DNA from: Elusimicrobiota bacterium
Lineage (GTDB): Bacteria > Elusimicrobiota > Elusimicrobia > FEN-1173
Assembly: GCA_016722575.1 (NCBI GenBank)
Contig: JADKIY010000002.1
Span: forward strand, 1-64,000
Length of the DNA: 64,000 nt
Direction of reading: 5' to 3'
The position numbers and the translations under genes are program-made. Shown piece after piece: positions 51,625 through 60,981 of this stretch; positions within the stretch are counted from its first letter, which is position 1; each line of letters begins with the position of its first letter. The notes under the pieces are model-generated. The model was not told the DNA's origin. It made no database searches and saw only the letters and a program-made list of their open reading frames with translations.

Positions 51625-53586
51625 TTACGGTTGCTTGGGGGCGTCCCGGCGCTGGGTCAGCCGTTCCACCAACCGTTTGGCTTCCAGGTTCTCGGAGTCC
51701 AGCTCCAAGGATTTTTGGGCCAGGAGGAGGGACTTCTCCAAATCCCCCGCCAGGAAGGAATCCAAGGCGTCCCGATAGATGCGTTGGGATTCCAACCGGT
51801 CTTTTTCATGTTGGCGGTCTTCCACGGAGGCATAAATCTTTCGAATGTCCGGATTGTCCGGGTCGTAGTGGAGGGCGCGCTTCAGTTGCGCACGGGCCTT
51901 CGGGAAATCGCCTTCCTGGGCGGCTTTCAGGCCGGCGTTGTAGGATTCTTTGGCGATCAAACTGCGGGAAATCCCCCGGTAGCGAATGGCCTCTTGATCC
52001 GTCGTGTCGATGGTCAGGATTTCCTCGAATTTGGACAAAGCGTCCTCGTATTGTTTTTGTTCAAAGAAAAGCATGGCGGCCTGGCGAATCGGGCGAATTC
52101 GTTCCAACCGTTGTTGCTCTTCCATGGCCTTGGCCTGCTTCTCCAGGAGAATTTCCACCCGGGCCAATTGCTCCCGGGCTTCGCTGTGTTCGGGATTGAC
52201 CACGAGCACGCGTTGCAGGTATTCCTGGGATTGTTTGTAGTCTCCGGCCGCGAAAGAGCGCATGGCCGCTTCGTAAAAACTATCGACAATGCTTTTGAAC
52301 CGTTCTTCAATGCGGTTCAAATAGGTTTTGGCGCCCATGTGATCGGCTTGCAGGGCCAAGATCGCCTCAAATTCGCGCTTGGCGTGGAGCAGATCATCGA
52401 TTTGGAACAATTGTTCGCCGCGGGCATAGTGCTCGTCCACCTGGGCCTGAAGTTGCTGGCGCCGGGCCTCGGTTTCCATGGCCTTGAATTCGCTTTCAAT
52501 GCGTTTGGTGAGCAGTTTAGACGCCCGGTGCCAGGGGGCGACATCCAATATTTGCGTCGCTTGCATGTAGGCGTCCACCAAAAGGCCTTGTCCGTATTTC
52601 GCCTCGGCCCGCATGTAGGCCGTTTGAATTTGGTCGGCGACTTTGCCTTCCCGGAAGGCCTTGCCGAATCGCACGCCCAGGCTCACCCGGTGGCTGTCGC
52701 CGAAGGGTCCGAAGGGGACGAAGGCGTAGTCCATGTGAAGGCGCTCGTTGCCGAGCCGGACGCCGTAGGTGAGTCCCGAATCCAAATCGTTGGAGCCGCG
52801 GTAGCCGACGCGGAAGGCCAAAATGTCCCAAATTCGGTAGTCGGTTCCCATGTTGATGTACAGGCTGCCGTCGGTGGGAAGCACCAGGTCCGTCGCCAAC
52901 ACCAGGTTGTCGCCGAACATGGGGTAGGCAAACCCGAGCTTCAATTGAAGCGGGAAATTGGACTTTTCGCCCCCCATGGAAAGCCCGGTGCCGAGGTTTT
53001 GAATGACGAACCCCGTGTTGAGCCCGTGGAACCAGCCGCCCCGGGTTTCATAAAGAAGGCCCAAGTCCGTCATGTAACCCAAGGCGGAGGTTTGGTCCAA
53101 GGTTTTGCGAAGAATTTTCAGATTGGCGCCGACCCGCATGCCCCGGAACCAGACCAACTGTTCCATGGATTTCCCCCACCCGAAAGTCAGCATCGTGTCG
53201 GAGGCCTGGACGGAGCCCGTCGGGATGTCCGAGGCGTCGAAGCCGGCGATGTCGTTGACCCGAAGGACCGACAGGCCGGCGCCGAACGTTCCTTTGGTTT
53301 CCGTCGGTCGCGCGTAATAAAACACGTCTTGGGACACGCCCTGGACGAAATTGTTGTGCATGAAGCCCACTTCGTTCAGGTAAAGGTACCCCAGCCCCGC
53401 CGGGTTCCAGTACAGGGACATCACGTCGTCCACGGCGGCGGTGTGCGCTTCGCCCATCGCGACGCCGCGGCCGCCCACGCCGAGTTTCAGGAAATTGGCC
53501 GTGCTCGAGCCCGAGGCCTTGGCCCAAAGGGACCCGGTCCCCAACAGGAGGGCGCCGAGGCCCGTTAGGACGTGTCGACGGTTCAT
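51625..53586 (-). CDS. PorV/UPF0164-like outer-membrane barrel with TPR domain
   Basis: 653 residues. Signal (MNRRHVLTGLGALLLGTGSL), then the PorV/UPF0164 hallmark: FLKLGVGGRGVAMGEAHTAA and SLYWNPAGLGYLYLNEVGF. A beta-barrel runs to about residue 330 and TPR repeats follow (YARGEQLFQIDDLLHAKREF, RSFAAGDYKQSQEYLQRVLV, SYNAGLKAAQEGDFPKARAQ). PorV acts with type IX-like secretion and shuttles proteins with FlgD-like or T9SS C-terminal domains; the gene just upstream encodes exactly such a protein. The start overlaps that gene's stop by ATGA (53583-53586). Barrel-TPR fusion is unusual. Function by family and neighbourhood. Confidence 0.85.
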   Translation of the reverse strand: MNRRHVLTGLGALLLGTGSLWAKASGSSTANFLKLGVGGRGVAMGEAHTAAVDDVMSLYWNPAGLGYLYLNEVGFMHNNFVQGVSQDVFYYARPTETKGTFGAGLSVLRVNDIAGFDASDIPTGSVQASDTMLTFGWGKSMEQLVWFRGMRVGANLKILRKTLDQTSALGYMTDLGLLYETRGGWFHGLNTGFVIQNLGTGLSMGGEKSNFPLQLKLGFAYPMFGDNLVLATDLVLPTDGSLYINMGTDYRIWDILAFRVGYRGSNDLDSGLTYGVRLGNERLHMDYAFVPFGPFGDSHRVSLGVRFGKAFREGKVADQIQTAYMRAEAKYGQGLLVDAYMQATQILDVAPWHRASKLLTKRIESEFKAMETEARRQQLQAQVDEHYARGEQLFQIDDLLHAKREFEAILALQADHMGAKTYLNRIEERFKSIVDSFYEAAMRSFAAGDYKQSQEYLQRVLVVNPEHSEAREQLARVEILLEKQAKAMEEQQRLERIRPIRQAAMLFFEQKQYEDALSKFEEILTIDTTDQEAIRYRGISRSLIAKESYNAGLKAAQEGDFPKARAQLKRALHYDPDNPDIRKIYASVEDRQHEKDRLESQRIYRDALDSFLAGDLEKSLLLAQKSLELDSENLEAKRLVERLTQRRDAPKQP

Positions 53587-55769
53587 CGGATCACCATCAG
53601 CTTCCCGATCCGCCGTTGCTGATCGTTTTCAATGACATAGAGGTAGACGTCGCTGGCCACGGGGTCCCCGCTCTCGTTGTTGACCGGATCCCACCGAACA
53701 AACCCGGCGCCGGAGTCATCGGTCAGCGTTTTAACCAACCGGCCGTCCAAAGTGAAAACTTTCACCGTCGCGATGCTCGAAAGGCCCGTGAAGGTGATCC
53801 CGGCCGGGTCCCGGGACGCTTTGTAAGGCACGGGGAAGGGGTGCGCGTTGGACAAGTCCAAGGACGGCGCCCCGATCAAGGCATACACCGAAAAATGCTG
53901 GAGCGGGATGGAAACCGTTTTGGCCACCGTGTCCACTTCTCCTTCGGGCAATTTGATCCAGGCGCCGGATTTCTCGTCCAGCCAGTGAATGGCCAAATCT
54001 TTCACCTTGACCGGGAATCTGGCTTCGGTTTCATCCACGATGCCGTTGTCGTTGACGTCGTTGTATAGGAACGTCAGAAGAACTTGGCCGTTGAACGGCG
54101 TTTTCATCGCCTGCTGATTCAGGTCGTAAAGTTCGAATTGTTTGATGGACAAAATCTTGCGGTAATCGCCGCCCTTGGTTTTTACGATCGTTTCGACGGC
54201 TTTCCTCACGGTTCCGGCCAGGCCCGGCGCCGCGCTGACGGTGCGCGCCGCGGGGTTGTCCGCAATGGCCGCGCCGGCGGGATTCGGCCCGAAGGCCCCG
54301 GGTTGGAACGACACGGTGGTGCCGTCTTGGCTTCGGGCAATGTTCACGACCGCGGGGTCCATGGCCGTGTTAAACAACACGTCGTAATTCACGTTCAAAC
54401 GGTTCCCAGCGAGATCGCGGGTGAAGAAGCCGTCGATGTGAAGGACAAACCGACTGCCTGTGGGCCACTGGTTCCCGGGCAAGGACGGCGTGATCACCGC
54501 CGACGTGCCCGTGGGGAGCTCCACCCAAGCCACGGTGTAGGGAATCGTGGTTCCCAGGGGATTCCCCAAATGGTCCTGGGTTTGAACGATGCTCATGGCC
54601 TGATCTCCGCCCACGAAATTCATCAATTCGGAAAAAATCACCTGAACGGGGACCGTTGAATTGACGGCTTCGTACCGGGTGGGCGAGGAGGTCCAGACTT
54701 CCACGCCGGGGAAATCAAATCCAAGCAGGTCGGGCGGAACCTGGTCCTTCACGTAGTTGTATTGAAATTCGGAAGGCGTGGGGGTCCAGTTGCCGGCTTG
54801 GTCCAGAGCGGCCACTTTGAAATAAAAGGTGGATTCAAACACCAAGTCGAAATTGGCCACGTAAGTCGCCATGAAAACCCGATAACTGGCCGAAGAAGAC
54901 GCCACAAAGAGGCTGGCGGACAAAAATTGAGGTTGCCCGGTGCTTAATTGAGGCATCACCACCGGGTTGCTTGAGAAACTCCAACTCCAACCTTCGATCG
55001 GGCTCCGGGGATTGGGTTTTCCCAGGAGGTCGGTTTTGGTCCAGAAAAACTCGGGCTTCTGGTGGCCGGTGGGGAGGCCGGGCAGGATTTCCGTGTGGTC
55101 CGGCGTGCCCGTGGCGTCCTGCCCAAATTCGGCCCGGATCGTCCCCGGGTCCGCGGGGGTGGTGTCGATGAAAAGCCGGAAAGGCGACGTGGAGATATAG
55201 GTGTTACCCGGATCGCCGAGGTCGGTGAGATCGCCAGCGATGTTGAAGTACCACAAGCCCTCCGTTTGAAAATCGAACATGTTCCATGCGCCGGCGTATA
55301 GAGGCGGTGGATTCATGTTTCGTGCGGGGAACCCCGACCCCGATTGTTCACCGTTCCATCCGGACCAGAATTGATAATAATCCGGATTCAGGGGGTTTAG
55401 CGCGTCCAGCACCGCAATGGGAAGGTCTTCCGAGGCCATTGCATTGAAGTGACCGGACCCCAGCGCCCTAAATTCCCCAACCCGTTGATTCGTGTAAATC
55501 GCCGTCCCATAACTGCTTGTCGCAAGAACAACCTCCGACGTTGGAAGGATGAATGTCACTTCCGGATATCCCGATTGCAGGGAGACCGCCAGAGGGATGC
55601 TCCAGCCTGTTTCGATGCCGTTACGGTTTCTCGCCTTTAAGAATAATTCGCGATCTATCCCGTCCACCGGAAGATTATCGGCTGTGAAGGTGTATGTCGA
55701 TCCGCCCTGAGGTTTAGCCCACGCAGTGAGTTTTCGCCATACGGCGACCGCCGAGTCCGGAATGGCCAT
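53583..55769 (-). CDS. Secreted Ig/FN3-like protein, C-terminal part with T9SS/FlgD-like domain
   Basis: 728 residues in frame; native sense extends upstream to about 55803, where it continues the larger frame at 55655-58606 after a one-base shift. Contains Ig-like beta domains (VYLYVIENDQQRRIGKLMVI at the very end, FVRWDPVNNESGDPVASDVY before it). This is a FlgD-Ig/type-A sorting-like C-terminal domain, usually cleaved or anchored after type IX export. A big-like domain is seen at ALFSELMNFVGG-type strands. Together with the PorV-like gene this suggests an outer-membrane-exported surface protein. The ATG at about 55769 is internal. Confidence 0.75.
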   Translation of the reverse strand: MAIPDSAVAVWRKLTAWAKPQGGSTYTFTADNLPVDGIDRELFLKARNRNGIETGWSIPLAVSLQSGYPEVTFILPTSEVVLATSSYGTAIYTNQRVGEFRALGSGHFNAMASEDLPIAVLDALNPLNPDYYQFWSGWNGEQSGSGFPARNMNPPPLYAGAWNMFDFQTEGLWYFNIAGDLTDLGDPGNTYISTSPFRLFIDTTPADPGTIRAEFGQDATGTPDHTEILPGLPTGHQKPEFFWTKTDLLGKPNPRSPIEGWSWSFSSNPVVMPQLSTGQPQFLSASLFVASSSASYRVFMATYVANFDLVFESTFYFKVAALDQAGNWTPTPSEFQYNYVKDQVPPDLLGFDFPGVEVWTSSPTRYEAVNSTVPVQVIFSELMNFVGGDQAMSIVQTQDHLGNPLGTTIPYTVAWVELPTGTSAVITPSLPGNQWPTGSRFVLHIDGFFTRDLAGNRLNVNYDVLFNTAMDPAVVNIARSQDGTTVSFQPGAFGPNPAGAAIADNPAARTVSAAPGLAGTVRKAVETIVKTKGGDYRKILSIKQFELYDLNQQAMKTPFNGQVLLTFLYNDVNDNGIVDETEARFPVKVKDLAIHWLDEKSGAWIKLPEGEVDTVAKTVSIPLQHFSVYALIGAPSLDLSNAHPFPVPYKASRDPAGITFTGLSSIATVKVFTLDGRLVKTLTDDSGAGFVRWDPVNNESGDPVASDVYLYVIENDQQRRIGKLMVIR

Positions 55770-58606
55770 CCGCTCAATGGAGGGGATCGGGGCGTTTCGA
55801 CGACCGTGTTGAAGTAATTCATTAAAACAGCGTCGGTCGAACGGAGAAGAATGGCGAAATCCGTGTATTCCGGATTATTCAGATTAAGGATTTTTAATTG
55901 AACTCGTGTGGCCGAAAGTGTTCGACTTGGCAGCACCGCCAAAGGCACATTGGCCAGCGTGGCGGTGGAATAAATGGCCGAAGGCGCGGACGGTTGAAAA
56001 AAGTTGCCGGGGAGTAGCTCTGTTTCCACACGGAAAGAATGGGTGGAGTTGGGAATGGTTTTATCGAAGGCCCCTCCGGAGGGGAAGGTATGGGTGTAAC
56101 TTGTACCGCCCGTGGAAGCGATTGGAGCGCTGTCAACGTAAATTTTATAAGTGGAATCGGTGTTGTTTCCGTTGTGAGTCCAGTTGACGGTCACCGCTCC
56201 GGTGGACAAATCGCCAACAGTGAAATCAATCAGATCCGGGGGATTCGCAAAGGTGTAGCCATTGGTCGGGGCAGAAAATAAGGTTTGGCGACCCGCGTGG
56301 TCTGTGATGTACGCCCGGGCCTTGTATAAAGCCCCGGCTTGAAGTCCCCCCAACGTGGCAAACACGTTAGAAGTGGTCGAAGACGCCTGAACGTTTAAAA
56401 AGCTGACGTCGGTCGATAAGAAACATTCATAGGTATACAAACTGCCAACGGGGTTTTGTGCCCCTGTGAGGAAAAGAGCGGTTTGGAATGTCAACGTATC
56501 GGTGGACGCGCTATTAAAAGAAATTTGCGGCCTTCGCGCCCAAGTCACGGTTGATTGCACGGAAATATTCCCGTCGCCCCAACCACCGATGCCCTTGGTA
56601 ATCAAGGTGAACACGTAGGTGGTGTTGGGTTGCAGGCCTTGAGTTTCAAAAGTGAAATTAGCGTCCTGAAAAACCGCGGGGCCAAGTTTATTCAAGAGGG
56701 GCGTTCCGATGGTTCCCTGCCACGCTTCGTATTGGGTCGGAGCCGCGTTGTGCACACCGGGGCGCAAAGAATCGTCGCCGGTCCACCCGACCTGCACGTT
56801 GCCGGTGGACACAACGATAAACTGGAGATTTTGTGGCGGGATGGGTTTGGTCACCGTGGAGGCGAAGACAGAGGCGCTGAGCTGGTTCCTTCCTGCATCA
56901 GCGTCCAGGACTTCCACTTTGGCGTAATACGTGTTGTTCGAAATGAGGGGTTGGAAGTTGTTGGTGGAGAAGAGCACTTCATAAACGCCCGGGCCCACAA
57001 TCGCGGTGGAAGCGTTCAATGCGAAATCGGATGCGCTCGAAAGAACGACTTTAAACTGGGTATTCGCCGGCGTGTTGTTTCCGAGCCCCCATGTGAATTT
57101 GACCCGGCTTTCCGAATCCGTGGGCGTCAAGGTCGCCGGTTTGAAGGACACCGGGGGCACCGGGTCCGGTCGTGTGATGATGGTCGGGCCGGGGTTCGTC
57201 GTCGGTGATACCCAGCCCACGTGGTTAATGGCGGTGACCCTCGAATAGTACGTCGTGTTGCCGATCAAACTGCCGAGCGAGGTGGATTTGGAATCGTCGC
57301 TTGCAAGAAATGTCAGAACCGTAAAGGTTGAGACACCGCTGGCAAAGCTCGGCGTGGTCGCAAGCTCAATTTTATACGAGTGATTGTCCGGAACTCCCGT
57401 TTCGGAAACGTCGTAAGTCGCGCTCGCGATAAACACATTGCTTGACGCCACGGCGACGGACGGGAACGACACTCCCGTCATGGCCGAGGAAACCGGTGTA
57501 GTTCCGATGACCAGGGCTCCCGAAAAGTTGTAGGTAATTACACGGAAGTAGTAGGTCGTGTTCTCGGTTAAGGACGAGAAAAGCTGGGACGAGATAAAGT
57601 TTTTGGGGCCTGGGGTGAAGGACCCGAAATCAGAGGTCAAGGAGTACTGGGCCTGATATTTGTTGTCAACGTCTCCGGTCCAAGACAACGAAATGCTCGT
57701 CGGAGTAATATTGGAGGCGACGATGGGATCCAACACGGCGGATCCGTTCGTGAAGTCGTAGTTGTAAACACTGCTATAAGGCGACCAATTGCTGACGGCC
57801 GGATTTCGGGCCTGGACACGAATGTATTGCGTCAGGAGCCTGTTTCGAACATCGTTGATCAGAAACACGATGTTCCCCGCGCTGGACGATGTCGTGTTGG
57901 TCTTGAAAGTGTGCGCGCCGGTGGGCGGGAAAGTGGGATTTTCGGATATTGCAACCTCGTAGAAAATGGACTTTCCAAGCGGGTTGGACCCATTAAAGGT
58001 GACCGTCACTTTCTCCGTGGCATTGCTCCCAGTGGCCGTCACGATGGTCGGCCGAGGACAAAGGGTGTACGTTGAAAAACTCACTAGCAGGGACCCGTTC
58101 CGAGGGGTTCCCGCCGTTTGCTGCGTGTCGTAGGACACGATTCCAACAAAATATTGGGAATCGTATTCAAGTCCATTCAGGGGTTCGGGAGGGTGAACGT
58201 TTCCCGGAGCAAAAAAATTGGTCAATATCCCGTGGGAGGTGGCGTTGCCGAAGTCGACAAAGGAACTCATGGAGGCGACCGTGGACGAAAAACGAATTTG
58301 ATAAGCGGACACGTCCTCGTTGTAATGAACCCCGCCGGCGGGGGCCACCCAATTGGCCGTCAAGGAAAACGAGCTGACGTTGGAGACGCTGAAGCCGACG
58401 GGGCTCTGCGGAAAATAGAGCGCCGTGTGCTGGCCGGACTGATGGCGATCAGTTCCCGAGTCTTGATACGGCAAGACGGGGGCAATGGTCTCCATCGCCC
58501 CGGTCAATTCATCGGAATCCGCCCCTTCCAAAACGACGGCGCCGCCGCCCCCCCCCACCCCCTCGAAGGTATTGGGTTCCGTCCGAAGAGGGAGAATCAA
58601 ACGCAC
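55655..58606 (-). CDS. Secreted protein with many fibronectin-III/Ig repeats
   Basis: Frame of 983 residues; the sense ends near 55803. About eight FN3-like modules with repeated NTTYYFRVITYN, NTTYYSRVTAINHVG and NTYYAKVEVLDADAG strands and Trp-x-Gly motifs (ISLSWTGD, VQVGWTGDD). Start is not native: N-terminal signal sequence lies in another frame at 58712-58560, joined across a C9 run at 58548-58556. With the signal and the FlgD-like end the full protein is about 1,709 residues (58712-53583). Likely a surface or secreted adhesive or binding protein. FN3 copies are well diverged. Confidence 0.75.
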   Translation of the reverse strand: MRLILPLRTEPNTFEGVGGGGGAVVLEGADSDELTGAMETIAPVLPYQDSGTDRHQSGQHTALYFPQSPVGFSVSNVSSFSLTANWVAPAGGVHYNEDVSAYQIRFSSTVASMSSFVDFGNATSHGILTNFFAPGNVHPPEPLNGLEYDSQYFVGIVSYDTQQTAGTPRNGSLLVSFSTYTLCPRPTIVTATGSNATEKVTVTFNGSNPLGKSIFYEVAISENPTFPPTGAHTFKTNTTSSSAGNIVFLINDVRNRLLTQYIRVQARNPAVSNWSPYSSVYNYDFTNGSAVLDPIVASNITPTSISLSWTGDVDNKYQAQYSLTSDFGSFTPGPKNFISSQLFSSLTENTTYYFRVITYNFSGALVIGTTPVSSAMTGVSFPSVAVASSNVFIASATYDVSETGVPDNHSYKIELATTPSFASGVSTFTVLTFLASDDSKSTSLGSLIGNTTYYSRVTAINHVGWVSPTTNPGPTIITRPDPVPPVSFKPATLTPTDSESRVKFTWGLGNNTPANTQFKVVLSSASDFALNASTAIVGPGVYEVLFSTNNFQPLISNNTYYAKVEVLDADAGRNQLSASVFASTVTKPIPPQNLQFIVVSTGNVQVGWTGDDSLRPGVHNAAPTQYEAWQGTIGTPLLNKLGPAVFQDANFTFETQGLQPNTTYVFTLITKGIGGWGDGNISVQSTVTWARRPQISFNSASTDTLTFQTALFLTGAQNPVGSLYTYECFLSTDVSFLNVQASSTTSNVFATLGGLQAGALYKARAYITDHAGRQTLFSAPTNGYTFANPPDLIDFTVGDLSTGAVTVNWTHNGNNTDSTYKIYVDSAPIASTGGTSYTHTFPSGGAFDKTIPNSTHSFRVETELLPGNFFQPSAPSAIYSTATLANVPLAVLPSRTLSATRVQLKILNLNNPEYTDFAILLRSTDAVLMNYFNTVVETPRSPPLSGWPFRTRRSPYGENSLRGLNLRADRHTPSQPIIFRWTG

Positions 58607-58712
58607 GGGCCGAAAGAGGTAAAACGGCCAACAGAGCCATGCTCAGCAGGGCACCCCGCCAAGCCGGCCACTGTTCGTTCCGGGACCGTTTGTCCAACTC
58701 GTTCGGAAGCAT
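58509..58712 (-). CDS. Signal-peptide exon of the FN3 protein (frameshifted N-terminus)
   Basis: First about 50 residues are genuine: MLPNELDKRSRNEQWPAWRG and a hydrophobic core ALLSMALLAVLPLSARAF with an Ala-x-Ala cut site. They are followed by a Gly-rich stretch over the C9 A C5 run on the + strand. Past that run the frame turns into Arg-rich nonsense, whereas the FN3 frame carries sense. The gene therefore most likely starts at 58712 and a homopolymer indel separates signal and body. Phase variation at the tract is an alternative. Confidence 0.65.
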   Translation of the reverse strand: MLPNELDKRSRNEQWPAWRGALLSMALLAVLPLSARAFDSPSSDGTQYLRGGGGGRRRRRFGRGGFR

Positions 58713-58781
58713 TTAACTCCTCAGACTAGCGTCTTCTCCAAAATCCAAAAAGACCGACGTCGTCGACCAGTCAAGTCTTCG

Positions 58782-59534
58782 TCAATTGAATACAACGACC
58801 GTGTAGGTCAGGGAGCCGATTGTGTGCGACGACGAGTCGGTGTTCAGGAACACAAATCGGATCGTGCTTGAATCAAGCACGTAGGCGCTGATGACGATGT
58901 GCGGGTCAAAGGTCGTCGGATTGACACCGAGGAACACCGGGTCCCCGGCACTGAACGGAGTCCCGGCCACGCTCTTATCAACGGTGGAAGTGGCGTTCGA
59001 GCTGAGATTGCCGGGCCACGCATCAAAGGTGAAGGCGGCTTTGTAAATTTGCTGGATGGCGTTGCCTCCGGACCCCACCGTCAGATTCCCGGCAATCCTC
59101 GCGTCGCCCGCCACCGTGACGCTGCTGGCCGCGGGAAATGTGAAGCTCGACCCGGTGGCAAAGACCCCGCCCGCCATTTGAGAAGCCGTGAGGCTCGTCA
59201 GGGCCGAACCGTTCCCGGCGGGGTAGGTGGTGGCGCCGCCTGGAAACTTCACGAGTTGCCCAACGCCGTTGAAGCTGTTCCCCATTTTGGTGATGGAAGA
59301 ACCGTCCACCGCGCTGTTCGGGACCAGCCCGGTCGCGCCCAACCGCAGCAAGTTGTTGCTGCCGTTGAAACTGTTCCCCATTTTGGTGATGGAAGAACCG
59401 TCCACCGCGCTGTTCGGAACCAGCCCGGTCGCGCTCAATTGGAGCAGATTGTTGTTGCCGTTGAAACTGTTCCCCATTTTGGTGATGGAAGAACCGTCCA
59501 CCGCGCTGTTCGGGACCAGCCCGGTAGCGCCCAA
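58782..59534 (-). CDS. Tail-fibre-like repeat protein, C-terminal part
   Basis: 250 residues: the end of the 32-residue repeat array, then the head-like C-terminus (GSSFTFPAASSVTVAGDARI ... VVVFN), a compact beta domain. Continues the 59023-60981 gene: the 94-bp unit (instead of 96) near 59,550 shifts the frame. The apparent start inside the array is not native. Likely trimeric fibre tip, inferred from composition. Confidence 0.65.
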   Translation of the reverse strand: MGATGLVPNSAVDGSSITKMGNSFNGNNNLLQLSATGLVPNSAVDGSSITKMGNSFNGSNNLLRLGATGLVPNSAVDGSSITKMGNSFNGVGQLVKFPGGATTYPAGNGSALTSLTASQMAGGVFATGSSFTFPAASSVTVAGDARIAGNLTVGSGGNAIQQIYKAAFTFDAWPGNLSSNATSTVDKSVAGTPFSAGDPVFLGVNPTTFDPHIVISAYVLDSSTIRFVFLNTDSSSHTIGSLTYTVVVFN

Positions 59535-60981
59535 CTGGAGCAGATTGTTGCCCGTTGAAACTGTTCCCCATTTTGGTGATGGAAGAACCGTCCACCGCGC
59601 TGTTCGGGACCAGCCCGGTAGCGCCCAACTGGAGCAGATTGTTGTTGCCGTTGAAACTGTTCCCCATTTTGGTGATGGAAGAGCCGTCCACCACGTTGTT
59701 GGGGATCAAGCCCGTGCCTCCCAACTGCAGCAAACCGTTGCTGGTGTTTACGACACTCCCCAGCTTGGTGACCGAAGAGCTGTCCACCAAGCTGTTGGGG
59801 ATCAGCCCCGTGGCGCCCAACTGCAAGAGGTTGTTGTTCCCATTGAAGGCATTCCCCATTTTGGTAACGCTCGAGGAGTCGATTCGCGCGCTGGGGATGG
59901 TCCCGGCGTTCAAATTGCCCGCGTCCTGGTAGAAAGACCCCGACTGCCCGTCCAACAAGTCAGCGTTCAAGTTTGGGACGAGGCCGCTGTTGGTCACGGC
60001 GAAGGGCGATCCCACGGCCGAGAAACTCGGCGCGGCCGAGAACGTTTTCGCGGCGGTGAACGTTTGAACCGTGCCCAGCGTGCCGTAGCGGATGTCCACA
60101 TCGGCCGTGTTCATATCGATCAGCGCCACCTCGCCGTTCGCAATCTTATTGGTGTCCACGGCGTTGTTCGCGATTCCCGTCGCGTTCACGTTGGTGATGG
60201 CGCTGCCGTCGCCGGCGGGGTAGTTGGTCGTGCCGGCCCCAAATTTAACGAGTTCTCCATTGCCGTTGAACGAGTTCCCCATTTTCGTGACGCTGGACCC
60301 GTCCACCCTGGCATTGGGCAGGGTGCCGGCGGTGAGATTGGTTGCGCTTTGATAGAAAGACCCCGTCTGCCCGTCCAACAAGTCCGCGTTCAGGTTTGCG
60401 ACGAGGCCGGTGTTGGTCACGGCGAAGGGCGATCCCGCGGCTGAGAAGCTCGGCGCCGCGGAAAATGTTTTCGCCGCGGTGAACGTCTGCACCGTGCCCA
60501 GCGTGCCATAGCGGGTGTCCACGTCGGCCGTGTTCATATCGATCAACGCCACTTCACCATTTTTAATTTCCGCCGTTCGCACGCTATCGGCGGCGATGGA
60601 AAGGGCAAAAGCCGTCGCAACGAGCTTTTGGCGGCGTGGGCTGTTAAAAGTTTTGCCGTTCACCTTGACTTCCAGGTACACGGTGGCGTTGTTTTGGATG
60701 GAGGAAAGAGGCGGCGTGAAGTCGGCGCTGAAAACGCCATTGACCACGGGAACCGCCGGGAGGCTGATATCGGCGCCAATTTGACTTCCCCCCGTGTCCG
60801 CGTCCCAAAGCGAAAAAACGACCGGAACGGTGCCGTCGGGGATGGGCACGCCGGCGCTGCTGGTGACCTTCCCCTGGTAGTGCAATTCGCCGGGCGACGC
60901 GGCGAACGCCTCCCTGGCCAGACCGACGGCAAACGCCGCGGCGAGAAGTGTGCGGAAAAAATTTTCGATGGTCATCTTCAT
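59023..60981 (-). CDS. Secreted tail-fibre-like protein with 32-aa repeats, N-terminal part
   Basis: Starts at ATG 60981 with AGAGGAG 6 nt upstream. Signal (MKMTIENFFRTLLAAAFAVG), an N-terminal beta domain (ELHYQGKVTSSAGVPIPDGT ... LSIAADS) seen in many secreted fibre-like proteins, then LLDGQTGSFYQ/LLDGQSGSFYQ modules and VDGSSVTKMGNSFNG repeats. From about 59550 the frame becomes nonsense because one 96-bp unit lost 2 bp; sense continues in the 58782-59534 frame. Full length about 733 residues. Predicted cell-surface fibre. It is the most upstream gene of the minus-strand envelope cluster. Confidence 0.78.
   Translation of the reverse strand: MKMTIENFFRTLLAAAFAVGLAREAFAASPGELHYQGKVTSSAGVPIPDGTVPVVFSLWDADTGGSQIGADISLPAVPVVNGVFSADFTPPLSSIQNNATVYLEVKVNGKTFNSPRRQKLVATAFALSIAADSVRTAEIKNGEVALIDMNTADVDTRYGTLGTVQTFTAAKTFSAAPSFSAAGSPFAVTNTGLVANLNADLLDGQTGSFYQSATNLTAGTLPNARVDGSSVTKMGNSFNGNGELVKFGAGTTNYPAGDGSAITNVNATGIANNAVDTNKIANGEVALIDMNTADVDIRYGTLGTVQTFTAAKTFSAAPSFSAVGSPFAVTNSGLVPNLNADLLDGQSGSFYQDAGNLNAGTIPSARIDSSSVTKMGNAFNGNNNLLQLGATGLIPNSLVDSSSVTKLGSVVNTSNGLLQLGGTGLIPNNVVDGSSITKMGNSFNGNNNLLQLGATGLVPNSAVDGSSITKMGNSFNGQQSAPVGRYRAGPEQRGGRFFHHQNGEQFQRQQQSAPIERDRAGSEQRGGRFFHHQNGEQFQRQQQLAAVGRDRAGPEQRGGRFFHHQNGEQLQRRWATREVSRRRHHLPRRERFGPDEPHGFSNGGRGLCHRVELHISRGQQRHGGGRREDCRESDGGVRRQRHPANLQSRLHL
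59227..59950 (-). repeat. 96-bp tandem repeat array (32 aa), one unit of 94 bp
   Basis: The same anchor (accgtcc-type) recurs at 59301, 59397, 59493, 59587, 59683, 59779 and 59875: spacing 96, 96, 94, 96, 96, 96. The protein unit is LVPNSAVDGSSITKMGNSFN plus GNNNLLQLGATG. Central copies are nearly identical at DNA level, so expansion or homogenisation is recent. The short 94-bp spacing is where the frame breaks (TTGTTGCCCG versus TTGTTGTTGCCG). Confidence 0.9.

Noticed and set aside
51607..53568. 653-aa + strand frame opposite the PorV-like gene
   Set aside because: Exactly antisense to a recognisable PorV/TPR protein.
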